Source of the DNA: Phallus indusiatus
Lineage: Eukaryota > Basidiomycota > Agaricomycetes > Phallales > Phallaceae
NCBI GenBank assembly: GCA_027605045.1
Contig: JAQFWX010000027.1
Location: 592,903-656,902, forward strand
Length of the DNA: 64,000 bases
Reading direction: 5' to 3'
Part shown: one piece after another, positions 1-11,897 of the stretch
How positions within the stretch are numbered: the first letter of the stretch is position 1
Layout of the letters: each line of letters begins with the position of its first letter
The notes under the pieces: generated by a model
The model's input: only the letters and a program-made list of their open reading frames with translations
Database searches by the model: none
What the model was told of the DNA's origin: nothing
Translations under genes and position numbers: made by a program

Positions 1-1489
1 ATAGTATGCCACGGAAAAATTGAGGGAGGTTGGGTACCATTGTGGTGTCTAATCCGGCTTCACAACAATCTTTCGCGATATCATGGCCTGCATAGTATAC
101 ATGTCAGTTAGCACAAAAGTGTTATGAAAAAAAAGGTCTTGGGATATCCACACCTGAAGTACAAGCCCCTATTACGACAACCTTCTTTCCCCGGTAATCC
201 GATGCTTGTCTATATTTGGTAGAGTGCAATACTTCTCCTTCGAAGGTATCCTAATAACACAAGGAATGAATTTTCTCGGCTACTAGCGAATGAATATGAA
301 ATCACCCACTATGCCCTTGAACGATGGAATTTTGGGAACAGAAAAGCCCATGGCGAGGATGACGTAGGTAGGCCTTAAGATACGCTCTGAACCGTCCTTC
401 AAATTAGTAACCTTGACTATCCATTTGTTCTTCTCATCGTCACGTTGGATTTTAGACACTTCAGACGAAGTCCAAACATTGAGGTCTAGGATTTTAGAGT
501 AAAATTCGAGCCAGTCACCAAACTACCAGGATTAGCATGAGAAAGATATATCGGTTATATCAGTTTAGTAGTCTCACCTTTGATGCAGCAGTGTATACTG
601 GCCATGTGGGTGGAAAACTAATACACTGGTAATCAGTCATATTAACAAAGAAGATCATATGAATAACGAACGGCAGGTATGCCAAGTGATTAGTATCTAT
701 GCAAATCAAATTCTTGAATATTACTATTATGATGATATTAGAAATCCACGTACAGACGGCATCATGTAGGCTGAGTGAGGAATAGCGATTCCTCCATTCG
801 TCTCCGATTTGGCAATGTTTTTCGATGACCAGGTGGGATACGCCTAGATATTTTAATCTGGCGGCAGCATTCAGACCTGATTGGCCACCTCCAACGATAA
901 CGACGCGAGGGCTCATCTCCTTGAATGCGACTTCCTCTTCACGGCGCTGCTTCCACCTGCATTGATCAAGCTCTCGGTCACGATTTGGGCCTAGAGCAAA
1001 GGGGCATCCCCTGATCTCTTCAAGCATAGTGCAAATCGAGTGTGCCTTCCATTCGCCACATGGTGTAGGTACTATACGGCAAACGCCACTACAGGGACCG
1101 GCAGCTGAATCGAAGTCGAAAAAGGCCTGAATCCAAAGTAAATTTGGCACGCTGCTGAATAATGTCGTGCGCTTTTCTTTGTGTGCTGATATACGAATAT
1201 TACTAAATTTTGACTGGGCCAAACGCGACTGGAGAAGCCCGCGCACGGCTGAAGTGCCGAAGAAAGAACAAACATCCCACGTTAGCGGTAATATATCTCT
1301 CCATAGCACGTCTTCGAGGAGCAGATGAATGACTTTGTCGACATGCGCTGAGATTATTGCTTCGTTGAATTTGTGCAGCCAAAGGGTAGCTACTTGATGT
1401 GGATCAGTGACTTCTGGAGGAACAGTGACACCGAGTCTGCTGAGAGTTGGCAGCTGAACGAGGTCTCTGGGTAAAGCTGAATGAGCCAT
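1..1489 (-). CDS. Flavin-containing monooxygenase, NTF2-like N-terminus (3' end off window)
   Basis: FAD/NADPH-dependent monooxygenase of the FMO/YUCCA-like class; substrate unknown. Residues about 30-170 look like an NTF2/SnoaL-like domain, followed by the FAD-binding motif VIVGGGQSG, then the FMO signature FEGEVLH (FxGxxxH), and an NADPH-side Rossmann motif [10 protein letters not shown]. Exons read on the minus strand are 1489-754, 696-672, 617-578, 522-310, 250-154 and 87 to beyond base 1. The splices restore the segment [11 protein letters not shown], which is typical of these enzymes. I chose the ATG at 1487-1489 ([10 protein letters not shown]); an in-frame ATG at 1570 would add 27 residues with no family counterpart. 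The C-terminal part lies to the left of the window. Family assignment is secure, substrate is not. It is transcribed divergently from MMS19. Confidence 0.88.
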
Positions 1490-2365
1490 GAATAAGATGA
1501 ACGACGTAGATTTTGAATCCAGAAATTTATATATGAATTGAAACCAGGCGGTAAGATATCGCCGGGCCATTCTTGTACGCTAGTGATCTCCTGATCCGGA
1601 TAGAAGACGATCCAGTCAGTCAGTCAGTGTCGGCGACAATGGCATCCTGCACAGGGGTCTTGGATTCCGAGATCACCAGATTAAGTAGCCTCAAAAGCTG
1701 GCATATGCATGCGCCCCGAATCCGTCCGTTTTACTGGTTTATCTTACTGGGCACGCTTTGCGGTCATCGATCCTAGTGTTTTCTTTAGCGCTTGGGGATC
1801 CGCTTAGAACCCGGTGCTGTAAATGTGCGGAATCATGATGAAGGGATACGGAAAAGATTTCCTCGCGATGAGAAAGATGAGATATGTTGTTGATGAAATG
1901 ATGGTCTACAAGGGTTTATACCTACTGCGGCTGCACCTGGACCAAATTCATGATGTTCCTACCTTCTCAAGGTACGACGCTAGGGTTTCTATGTCACGAA
2001 CAAGTTGCTGCCAGTGATCCGCGAGGTCGTTTGAACCTGAGTCCATAATCTAGCATACATATTTTCTATACTTCGCACCCGAAAAATATGAGAACGCTTT
2101 TGCGGTCAAGAAAGTACGAAAGAAAACTGTTACCAAGACTCTTTCCGCCATTCGGGCTCATGAGCCAAGGACTGCCAGTAATCATGTAGTTATGGACTGA
2201 ATCGCGTGATTCTCTTCGGAGAGATTGTCTATGTAGAGGGTCCAGTGAAAGCTCTTAGTGACGGAGAAGATTGCTACTGTATTAACAGTGCTAGTGAGAT
2301 ACTACGCTGTGGTTGATTCCCACGATCTATAAGCCATTTCGGCCCTGTCGTTGGCGGGCATCGTC
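1490..2365. other. Divergent intergenic region between the FMO and MMS19 genes
   Basis: About 0.9 kb separating two divergent genes, so it must hold both promoters. Only short frames occur here and none resembles a known protein or joins by good splice sites to a longer frame. A short tandem CAGT repeat lies near 1615-1627. I see no clear TATA box. Confidence 0.5.
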
Positions 2366-5300
2366 ATGGAGCACACAGCACAACTCGTCCGGACATACAT
2401 GATCAATGACTCTCCCGGTGATTCGGAATTAGATGAGATAGTTTCTGGCACGTAAAGCATTCACCCGAGATATACATTCGGACAAACCAAGATGACATTC
2501 CTTCAACAGATATAGCGTCGGGCAAGGCAACATTGCTGCACGTCGTCAAAAATCTTGGAGAGTTTCTGACATCAGAAAATGAGGACATTCGCGGAAAGGG
2601 TTGGAGAAATTTTCTTGATGCTTAATTTTCGGGTCTGACTGTTTCTCTCAGGCGTTGAACTTTTATCATCAGTCTTACAAAAATGCCCTTCAGACAAACT
2701 AACAAAACAAACAGGTTATTATTTAAAAGCTCTTCCCAATTGCCATTTTACTCAGCATTTTTTGCGTTATAGTTCATGTTCTTATTACATTCTATTGCGA
2801 TAAACTCGACGATGTAGACACAATCATTCCGGCTCTGAAAGGTCTTGTGCCACTGGTCAGCAGCGTAAACTGCACAGATGAAGATGCGATCCGGGTTTTG
2901 CTATCGTAAATAAGAATTTTCTCTATCAATACTTATAAATTTATATCAAGTCAGATTGTTTCAGAACATCAACATGCGAGCTCATGTGCAATCTAACCGC
3001 CTGCTGGTCTTCAAGATCGTGGATGGTCTTTTGGCGCTACATAGAGAAGGTTTACTGCGTCTTTTGTTACTTCTTTCTCTTTATTGATTCACTTTTCTTC
3101 ACTATCAAGCTCTGAAGAACATGGGTAACGACTTTTTACGAGGCTATCTTCGATTGGCCGAAGGCGAAAAAGACCCTCGAAACCTGATGATCGCGTTTTC
3201 AATTGCCAGAGTCATCCTAATCGAGTTCGATATTTCCAACTGTGTCGATGTTTGTGTTTTAGATGCCCAAAACATGGTTTGTTTGCTGACAATATATTCC
3301 AGGACTTTTTCGACATCACATTCTGCTACTTCCCAATCAGTTTCCGACCTCCACCGGACGACCCTTACGGAATAACGGCAGAAGATTTGAAAAAGAGTTT
3401 AAGGTACTTCTAAAATGTTCCGATATAATCGCTCATTTACCCTTTTCATCAGATCATGTCTATCTGCAACACCCAGATTTGGACCTCTGGCCATACCTCT
3501 ATTTTTAGAAAAGCTTTCAGCCGGATCTGGAGCTACTAAGGTAGATACGCAGTATATCCAACACCTTTCTTTTCAATGACCAATCTTATCTTTGAAGCGT
3601 GACACAATGCAAACTATTTCCGAATGTCTTCCTGTTTATGGCACTACAGTTGCTCGTGATCACGCAAACAAATTATGGAGCGCTTTGAAAGTCGAGGTCA
3701 ATAGTCCTTTGTACTTTCTGTTTAAACTTTCGTCTCTTATTGGTACATCTAGATCTTTCAACCCATCGACCAGGAAACTGCTGACTGTGCTCTCGAAACT
3801 ACCCAAATTCTTATCAAGCTCATTTATAAATCACAACTAGAGGACACAAAAGGTGGCATAGATGGAATCGGAAAACATATAGTAGAGGAAAGTCTTGAGT
3901 ATATCAAAGAACCTGAAAAAAGCAAAGCCAAACCGGCCGTAAAAGTCATGTCTGCTCTCATCCAGACGACACGTCAGTTTTCTCTTAACCCATAACTCAT
4001 TATTCTGTCACTAATGAATCCCTCTTGTACAGCGTTCATCAGGAAATATGCGGTCTCCAAAGCAGTTCCTTGTTTGATAGCACTGTTTCGTGACCCAGCT
4101 GAAATAACCAACCGTTCTGCAACTTTGACAGCATCAGAAACGATTATCGCTTCCGTCAAAGACGCTTTTGTGCCAAGATTGAATCATGCTGAAGACCCCA
4201 AGAAATATTCAGATGAAGCGGTTCTGGAAGAATTTAAAGATGACCTTTTAGGTATCTTTACTGTAGGACTCAAAACGACGGCCACCATTCCTCCTTCACT
4301 GAGAGGGCTAAATACGATTGCTCAAATACCCTCATATCTCACAGATGAGGAGCTAGGATTCATTGCGCATAACGTTAACGAAGTTTTAGAGGCAAAGGAC
4401 GTTTCCGCGGATAACCGGTAAGGTTTCCATTTGCGTACCTTCCCATGGGTCATTACTTATCACAGCTCATAAAAATCTAATCTGCTAGAATATCTGCCCT
4501 TGACGTGTTATCCTCAATCTCCTCAATCTCTCCCAAAATTGTCGAAGATTCGACTCTACCTTTACTCTTTAGTGCTCTCCCAGACACAGCCCCTTCTCGC
4601 GAATCTGTCTCCGATCATGTCCGCTATCGCCAAATACTTGATAACTTGGTTTCACTCTGCACAACACCCTCACTATTCGAGACGTTCATAATCCGTCTGT
4701 CGACAAAGTTGGATCTTATATTCTCGCGGAGCAACGATGGCCTTCCTGATGTCGAAACAAATGCGGCTTATGTGCATTACATTCTCCTTAGTATATCTAA
4801 AACTTTGAAAGCAAAAAAACAACTAGGACATGTGGATATACCCAAATATGTAGATCGCCTTTTACCTCGAATCTACAAACTCTTCGTTCAGGAGCAACAA
4901 CGGTCGGAGAAAGGCACGACTATAAGCGATTATCCACAAGTTGTACAAGTCACCGGGAGAGTTATAGAACAAATAATTCAGACCGTACCTGCTGAGTAAG
5001 TGATAGAGTATGGAGGAGAGAGAAAGTCGCTGATCGTTCACTTTAACATAGTCAACAGGCTTTGTTTGCTTCATCTCTGCTTCATGCTTTTTTGAATGGT
5101 CAAGTGAAAGCATTGGCCAAACATCACATCACCATTGAAGCGCCCGTTTTGTTCGCAGTAAGGACTCGGTCTTCTCTTTAGTTGTCTTACGCGCACTAAC
5201 GAAGGAAAAAAATTTCAGCCTTTTACTAATAAAGCTCAATATAAACTTGTTCCACTGTTCACGTTTCCCATTTTAGCTCTCAGGAAAGAGGTATGGTTCT

Positions 5301-6799
5301 AATATACGCAACTAGTTTGACTCTTTAGTCTCAAGTTTTTCGACGTAGATTCCGTTGCCTATCGATGATGAATCCGACCTTGTTTCAAAATTTGCAGCTT
5401 GGTCTCTAGATATTGATTCAGGAGACACGGAGGCTTTGAGTGCAATGCATGCCGTTGCATCACTGATCAACAAACGTGTCGGAGGTTAGAACAGATTTAA
5501 GTTTGGGAACGAATTATTATATTCTTAGTGTCTGTCTTGTAGGGTTATCTGGATTTCTCTCCCATCGGACTTTGGAGTTATGGGATCAATACATGGTTCA
5601 CGAAGGTAAAGATGTTAAGCAACGGCGTCGGTTAATAAGACTATGGATATGGGTACAATCTGTTCCTCTTTTACCAAAAACGTGTTCTAATCTTTTCATA
5701 TATGTAGATCACTAAAGCTTTGATGATCCGCGATGATAGATCTTATAAGACATATGTCGATCAACTGTTTTCGCTTTTCACCAATAGCACTTTATCTTTA
5801 CGATCGGAGGCTGCTAAAGCCTTGGGGGAGATTGGAAAAGGCGGCGAGCATGTTTTGACGAAAAACAACTTTGCTGTTGTTAAAGTAAGTACTCACCTAT
5901 TCCATCCGAGTCGAACGTTTTCGTATCTCGGCTTTGTTTTTGGTTTTAGGTTTTGTCAGTCCAAAAGTACTTTACCCAGGTACTGCCACGTTTGGTGGAC
6001 GGTATCACATCCAACAAAGGTCTCCTTTCTCTGTAGATTAATATCCTTAACCAAATGCTTATATGTCTGTCTTTAGGTGATATCCAGCAACAAGCACCTT
6101 ATCTCATCGCGTTGACTTCCCTAATTAAACCTATCCCTCAGGCCATTTATGCTCATCACATGCCGAAGGTTTGTTTGCTCATGCACATCCGTGCTTTGCT
6201 TATTCTAATATGCGAAACAGCTCTTGCCTTTATTACTTCGTGGACTGGAACTACCTGATTTAGAACTACGGATTGATGTTATCGAAACGTTGCGCGCCAC
6301 GTCATTGTCAAACAACGCAAGGCCAGCAGATGAGGCAATCGTTACGATTATTTCAGAGCATGCTCCGAGTATTGCATTAGCAATGCTGAAAAACAGTCAA
6401 GTTTATAACCAACCTTTGAGTGTAAGTACATGCATGGCAGTGTATGTAATATGTATCGAGACCGCATTTCGTTGATCGCTTGTTTATAGTCGAAGCTTCG
6501 TCAAGCGGCATTAAAGTATCTTGGTGTACTACCAGAAGTTGTACGCTATGATATATTACATCCCTACAAAGCTCAGGTGCTGCGAGAGCTAGCAATTTGT
6601 CTCGACGATCCCAAACGGGACGTGAGGAAGGAAGCAGTTGATTCAAGGTATTGCATCGCTGAAAGCCTCTTCCTTCTTTTGCTAATTGACAACGTCATGC
6701 ATTTAGGGCTGTCTGGTATGGGTATCTTTGCTGATTATTTTTTTTTTCTCAAAACATTTGACAAAATTGCTTTCATGCAGGTTTTCGTACAATGGTTGA
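2366..6799 (+). CDS. MMS19: MMS19 / Met18 cytosolic Fe-S assembly and DNA-repair protein
   Basis: HEAT-repeat adaptor of the cytosolic iron-sulfur targeting complex (with CIA1 and CIA2 in model organisms), delivering Fe-S clusters to DNA polymerases and helicases such as XPD; loss gives methionine auxotrophy and DNA-damage sensitivity in yeast. Spliced reading gives the family N-terminal pattern (SGKATLLHVVKNLGEFL, then SENEDIRGKG), then GEKDPRNL, then the hallmark block FPISFRPPPDDPYGIT near 3325-3375, then HEAT repeats to the end. The C-terminus RKEAVDSRAVWFSYNG is rebuilt across two introns and ends at TGA 6797-6799, as in the yeast protein. First exons: 2366-2417, 2492-2599, then from 2652. 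About twenty introns of 50-75 nt interrupt the gene. The start is inferred; the rest of the assignment is firm. Confidence 0.93.
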
Positions 6800-7524
6800 A
6801 GTTATTGGGGATGAAGGTCGTGCATGTGCTAATTTTATAATGTTTTACCTCGTTGCTGTAGTAGTCAACACACTGCCATCACACCAGATACTGAAATCGA
6901 CATCGATGAGCAATTGGGGTCATCGGTGCTAATCGGCTCCCTACAGCTCAGTTCGAAACCACAAGTGTTATCATGGAGTTTATTTATTATGTACTTAAGC
7001 ACGTAATCAGTGGAAGGAGAAAATAATTGAACACTTCGGTGATTGCGGTAGTACATGTATACCGCGGTATATCGACTCCACTAATTACCTCTAATTACTC
7101 GTAAGCAGTGCAGGAAAAAAGGGGATGAGAAACTGGCAGGGTCGCATGGCGGCTGTGTGTTAGCACGTATGTCTGTGATTGGCAAAAGTAGAAAACTGTT
7201 CTTCTACATAACTGAGTGTCCGTTAATGGGTACGAATGTGTTTATGCCATTCTGTATGTGTTGAGTCCTTATACCAAGTGATGGAGGGAAATACCCTCAA
7301 GGCGCATGCGTTCGAAACACCACGCAAGGAAGTTGGTTCACGACGAACCTGATCGAGATTTAGGTGTGGCCCTGGAACGGGCTTTTGTGGCCGTCTGCTG
7401 TTTATGTATAAAAGCCTCCAAAATTCCCCATAAGTTTCAAATATCAAATTTTTTTTATCCACTTACTTTCATCCACTTATTAATCTATCTATTCACTTTT
7501 CATATCCTTAATTTTCTTGTCACA
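6800..7524. other. Spacer between MMS19 and the secreted-protein gene
   Basis: About 0.7 kb holding the MMS19 3' flank and the promoter of the gene at 7525. Short frames here overlap nothing conserved. The only recognisable signal is the TATA box at 7407-7414, listed separately, followed by a pyrimidine-rich leader up to the start codon. Confidence 0.5.
7407..7414 (+). promoter_or_regulatory. TATA box of the small secreted-protein gene
   Basis: TATAAAAG lies 111 bp upstream of the ATG at 7525. Between them is an AT- and pyrimidine-rich leader, as is usual for highly expressed fungal genes. It is a consensus match plus a good position; no transcript start is known. Confidence 0.6.
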
Positions 7525-8022
7525 ATGCGTTTCTCTTCCAACATCGTTCTTCTTGCTATTGCTTCAACTTCTGTAATTATCGATTCCGTCGTGGCCGCCC
7601 CATTGACGAGACCCAAAACTTTCCCTAAACGTGATGGAACCTCGTTCGCAGACGGTTTTACGGGACCAGTTACCGACGCGACCAATGCCATCAATACAGC
7701 CCAGCTAGATCTGACGGATATTGCTTCCAAGCTCGGGAAAATGGTGCAGGCTGTCAACACCGCGAACTCTTCATCTGACCCCCAGGTCAACTCCACGTTC
7801 AATGACCTTCTGCTCTCAGTTCAAACATTCACTAAGGATGCCAATGCCATAGGACAAGCCGCGTCAGAGATCCAGAATACATTGAGTGGGGATGGCTCCG
7901 GAGACAGCAATAGCGATGGAAGCGTAAATGACAACATCGCTAACAATAACGGAACTGACAGCACCAATAACAACGGAGTTGACGATAGCAGCAACGATTC
8001 CGACGATTCCGACCCATTCTAA
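7525..8022 (+). CDS. Small secreted protein with acidic Asn/Asp/Ser-rich tail
   Basis: A 165-residue intronless protein. It begins with a signal peptide (MRFSSNIVLLAIASTS, cleavage probably after VVAA near residue 24), followed by a possible Kex2-type KR site near residue 35. Residues about 40-120 form an amphipathic helical stretch (TAQLDLTDIASKLGKMV; LLLSVQTFTKDANAIG). The last 45 residues are an unstructured tail of Asn, Asp, Ser and Gly ending in DSDDSDPF. It has no cysteine cluster. The helical part vaguely recalls HsbA-type hydrophobic-surface-binding proteins, but I cannot confirm that. Extracellular location is likely, function unknown. The start is the first ATG after a TATA box and pyrimidine-rich leader. 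Confidence 0.8.
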   Translation: MRFSSNIVLLAIASTSVIIDSVVAAPLTRPKTFPKRDGTSFADGFTGPVTDATNAINTAQLDLTDIASKLGKMVQAVNTANSSSDPQVNSTFNDLLLSVQTFTKDANAIGQAASEIQNTLSGDGSGDSNSDGSVNDNIANNNGTDSTNNNGVDDSSNDSDDSDPF

Positions 8023-8363
8023 TGAGTTTGTTTATTCCACGCCCACACTGTTCGTTAAATTTTTCCTGACTCGTTTTTTCCACAGGCTTTTGGAATCTTC
8101 TTCAGTTGTCCAGCGATTGTTTGTTTAGCGTGCATGTAGTTTTGTTGCTTTTGTAACTTGTGTATTTGCCAAGAAGTTCTTGTAGCAATACAGAGCATTC
8201 GTTTATTTGGGTAACATGTCAAGATAGAACTTTGAGAGTTTTGTGCAGCCAGTCGTAGCCTCTTTGTTGAATCTTTTGAGAAATCTTCTGAGAGCGTTGG
8301 CAGTGTGGCTTGTTGGTGGCTTGGTGGATGACCGTCTCCAGCCATTGATTAGTAAGCAGAGGT
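8023..8363. other. Spacer between two plus-strand genes
   Basis: About 340 bp containing the 3' flank of the secreted-protein gene and the promoter of NDUFAF7. Frames here are short and do not look coding. No regulatory element is recognised. Confidence 0.5.
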
Positions 8364-10065
8364 TTGTACAGAGCGACCATCGTGCAGTGCGTCCATCGTA
8401 TGCGTGTTCAACTGTTATGGCCATCGCCGGCTTTCTACCGCTCATTTTCATCCTCAATACCGCGCCGCCAGTCTCGCAAAGACAGATTCAACTTCAACGA
8501 CTCCGTCTTTGATGAGCGGGCTATCCCGAACTATTCCCAGTTCAAACGGGTTACTGCTCTAGACCTCGCTAAATCGAAAGAGTATCCCAAAAATGTGACC
8601 ATGCTCGTCCGAGATTTCATACAAGATTCATTATATAACCCCCATTATGGCTATTTCTCCAGACAGGCCGTCATTTTTTCTTCCAAAGATCCTCTCAATT
8701 TTCCGTCTGTCCGCAATGCGAGAGAGTTGGAAAGCCACATCGTTCAGACCTATGGCTCTTACGGCAATCCCTCACGACACGGAGGTCCCGGTCGACAGGT
8801 CTGGCACACGCCAACAGAGCTCTTCAAGGTTCGATTTTGTCCCTGTAATCGTCTTCCCCCATTGACTTGGAACACTGAATAAAAGAGGATTTATAGCCGT
8901 GGTATGGTCGCGCTATTGCACAATTTATACTGTCAGAATACATGCTCAAAAGCTATCCTTACGACGACCTTGTCATATACGAAGTCGGCGCGGGTAACGG
9001 CACCTTAGCAAATGACATTCTCAACTTCGTCCAGCAGGAATATCCCCCCGAAGTGTACGAGCGAATACGATACGGCATTATCGAAATCAGCCCTCAGCTA
9101 GCCAAAATTCAGGAAAAGCGGCTCAAAACACATCCAAATGTTAAAGTCTTCAATAAAAGCGTGTTTGATTGGGAAACGCGTGATAATTCTGCTTGTTTCT
9201 TCATAGCTTTAGAGGTCATTGTACGTGAACGATTTCTTTTGTTCTCTCTTCCTTTTTTTTTTTTGATTTTTCTGCCACTTCACTACAGGACAATTTCCCC
9301 CATGATGAAATTCGGTATTCAATGCAGACAAGAGAGCCATATCAGGGCGTAGTCGCCATCGACGAATGGGGAGATTTTTATCAGCTCTACGAACCTATCA
9401 CCGATCCGTTAATATCCACTTTTCTTAACCAACGAACCGCGTTAGGCTACGTCTCTCCGGCCATACCACCGGCTTCTCCCTTCCTTCGCCGTCTCAAAGC
9501 ATCCCTTCCATTCGCACCTAACCTTTCAAAATCTGAATTCATCCCAACTCGCCTATTAGAACTTCTTCACATACTACGAAACAAATTTCCTCGACATCGA
9601 CTTCTCCTTTCTGACTTTTCTTCTTTACCTGACACCATACCGGGATATTATGCTCCCGTCGTCCAAACGCGCATACGCGATGTCATGGTACCCTGTCAAA
9701 CATTCCTCGTTAAACAAGGCTTTTTTGACATATTCTTTCCAACACAATTTGACCTGCTACGAGACATGTACGAACATGTCATGTCGAAGCTTTATACCGA
9801 TTCGCAGGAAGGAAGTAGAGCTTCTCCTTTGCTTACTATGGCTGCACCTAGCAACCTGGGTGCCAACTTCTTTTTCTCGCACTACAGAAGACCATTAACT
9901 GATACAATAACCTCCACTAGTGGGTTACCTGTTGGCGGACATAGATCAAACGTTTTCTCTCACAAAGAGTTTATGCAGACATACGCTACTATATCACAAA
10001 CTCGTCTAAAAAATGGGGAGAATCCATTATTAGAGTATTATCAGAATGTTAAATTTTTCTTCTGA
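8364..10065 (+). CDS. NDUFAF7: NDUFAF7-type mitochondrial protein arginine methyltransferase (complex I assembly)
   Basis: SAM-dependent methyltransferase of the NDUFAF7/MidA family (DUF185), which in animals dimethylates an arginine of NDUFS2 during early complex I assembly in the mitochondrial matrix. Exons 8364-8828, 8897-9220 and 9289-10065 join in phase 0 and give 521 residues. The N-terminus is basic and Ser/Arg-rich (FYRSFSSSIPRRQSRK), typical of a mitochondrial presequence. The family block DSLYNPHYGYFSRQAVIF follows, then the SAM-binding motif IYEVGAGNGTLANDIL, and ALEVIDNFPHDEI across the second intron. The distal part (LLLSDFSSLPDTIPGYYAPVVQ) is also typical. A second ATG at 8400 is possible. 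Assignment is firm; no key motif is missing. Confidence 0.93.
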
Positions 10066-10112
10066 TTTTATTTGTTTCGTTTGAGAATGTAGTTAGGGTG
10101 TTATTATCATCC

Positions 10113-10138
10113 GTGTGTGTGTGCGCGCGTGTGTGTGG
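10113..10138. repeat. GT/GC dinucleotide microsatellite
   Basis: Alternating purine-pyrimidine tract, (GT)n interrupted by GCGCGC, in the 3' flank of NDUFAF7 between two convergent genes. Confidence 0.9.
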
Positions 10139-10297
10139 GAGAAAGTAATTAGTTATGATGATGTGTATAGCGAACATGTACGATGGATATTAATGCAGAC
10201 AAATAAACAGACAAAACGAAATATAGACAAAATGCATCTAAGAGAATTCGAAAGATGACCTTTGATGCTATGTATATATATTAACTTCATGAGTTGA

Positions 10298-11683
10298 TTA
10301 AGATGCGGCCATAATAGCTTGTGTCTTTCTTCCTGCTTCGGCCAAAACGAGTTCAAACGCCGATAGCTCGTCTTGCATGACTTGTTGAAGCCGTCGACCT
10401 TTCTTATATCCAAGATTATTAGTGGTCGTGGTCGTATTCGAGCCTGTTTTGTGGAGCACACTTTCAAGAACACCGTTAATTCCTCCCGCTGCTTCCCATT
10501 TCTCTATTCGATCCATGCTACGTTCCGCGCTTTCGGATTCGGCTCTCCACCCACCCAGTTTGTTTTTCAAAGCGCGGATTTTCCGACCAGCTTCGGCGGT
10601 GGCGGCTGCCGTAACCTGGGTATTCTCGACGACGGTGGTCAATGACTGGACTAATGACTGCGTCAAAGAGCGCATATTAGAAAGTTGGGCGATAGCATTC
10701 GAAGGAGTAGGATTGTTAGAGAACGAATCCACCAATAAACTCGTTGATGATTCCCTGGCATGCGAATACGAATTCTGGCGACGGTGAGCGTGTCTATAAT
10801 CCAATGTATCGTCGTCGTCGCCCAGAACCCGTTGTGGATCCAGTTCCCAATCAGCAGTAGTGTCATGATCTTCTTCTTCCGCGACAGTGTGTAGCGCACG
10901 GCCACCAGGGCCAGTTTCCGCTGCTTTTACCTCCCTTTCTCCAGAATCGTCCCCAATACCATAACCATCTATTGTATCCAGCTCTTCTAGTTCTCCTAGT
11001 ACATCATTCCCACCACTCTGACCAGCAATCCTTCTAAACTCTTTCTCCACTTCGCGCAGCTCGCGAACTTGTCCTTCCCGTTCTCGAGTATTATCGTTAA
11101 TCTTTCGAATAAAATCCGATGCCAGTCGTTCTATTGATAATTCTCCACCTGGAGTGGGTATAGATGCGGTAGTAGGCGAGGATATCGACGGTGAAGTATC
11201 GGTATCCAAACATCGTAGATGCTCAATAAAAAGATCGGTTGTTTGAAGGTCTTGGTTGAGAACCGCTAACGGGTCCTGGGGTATTGTCCGTGTAACAACT
11301 GGAGAGTGCACGACAGGTGGGTCATAGGCTATACCGCCGTTAGCACCACTCCAATAAGAGACATCAGCCTCAAGTTCGTCGTTCAAAGCTACCGTGTCTA
11401 GTGGCGCGTCTGCTAAAATAGTGGACTCTTCTTCTGCTTCAACACCTTCTTCTGCGCCATCGTCAAATTCTATTCCAAATTCATCTGCTAATAATCGAGA
11501 CGCAGTCGTTGGTTCAGGCATTAATGCAGCTGCGAGCTCGTGCGCCAGACTCGCCGTTCGACCGTTTCCATCGCCATGTAATAAAGCTTTCGATCGTGCT
11601 TTGGAAATGCTCTGTGAAGGACCTTTTGCAGGTGCAGAAGAAGTATGTCGAGAATTGGATGAAAACTCGTCGAAGAGTGACAT
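10298..11683 (-). CDS. Conserved-looking coiled-coil protein of unknown function
   Basis: A single-exon frame of 461 residues that I do not recognise. The N-terminal third is Ser/Ala-rich and acidic (DDGAEEGVEAEEES). Residues about 190-240 form a charged helix (NDNTREREGQVRELREVEKE). Residues about 330-400 hold a likely coiled coil (LTQSLVQSLTTVVENTQ through GRKIRALKNKLGGWRAE), and the last 60 residues are helical (GRRLQQVMQDELSAFELVLA). There is no signal peptide or membrane segment, so a cytosolic or nuclear scaffold-like role is possible but is inference only. The ATG at 11681-11683 is followed by MSLFDEFSSNSR. It converges on NDUFAF7 and lies in tandem with the CLC gene. Confidence 0.75.
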   Translation of the reverse strand: MSLFDEFSSNSRHTSSAPAKGPSQSISKARSKALLHGDGNGRTASLAHELAAALMPEPTTASRLLADEFGIEFDDGAEEGVEAEEESTILADAPLDTVALNDELEADVSYWSGANGGIAYDPPVVHSPVVTRTIPQDPLAVLNQDLQTTDLFIEHLRCLDTDTSPSISSPTTASIPTPGGELSIERLASDFIRKINDNTREREGQVRELREVEKEFRRIAGQSGGNDVLGELEELDTIDGYGIGDDSGEREVKAAETGPGGRALHTVAEEEDHDTTADWELDPQRVLGDDDDTLDYRHAHRRQNSYSHARESSTSLLVDSFSNNPTPSNAIAQLSNMRSLTQSLVQSLTTVVENTQVTAAATAEAGRKIRALKNKLGGWRAESESAERSMDRIEKWEAAGGINGVLESVLHKTGSNTTTTTNNLGYKKGRRLQQVMQDELSAFELVLAEAGRKTQAIMAAS

Positions 11684-11897
11684 TGTGTGGGTTTCGTTGG
11701 GCGAGGCGATGGTGGCTGTTGAATTGGTTTTTCAATGGAGCGCGTTACAGCTTTGATGTGCTTACATCACCCATCAACTCAAAGAGTCCACAAAGGGTAA
11801 TGACCTGAAATTACATGACAAAATTTTAACTAAATAATAGGACAACTCGGGATAATTAGGAAAAACGTTAAATTAATAGATGGTATAGTCCCTCAAT

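Noticed and set aside
10373..10787. Plus-strand frames opposite the coiled-coil protein
   Set aside because: They are antisense shadows of the long intronless minus-strand gene at 10298-11683.
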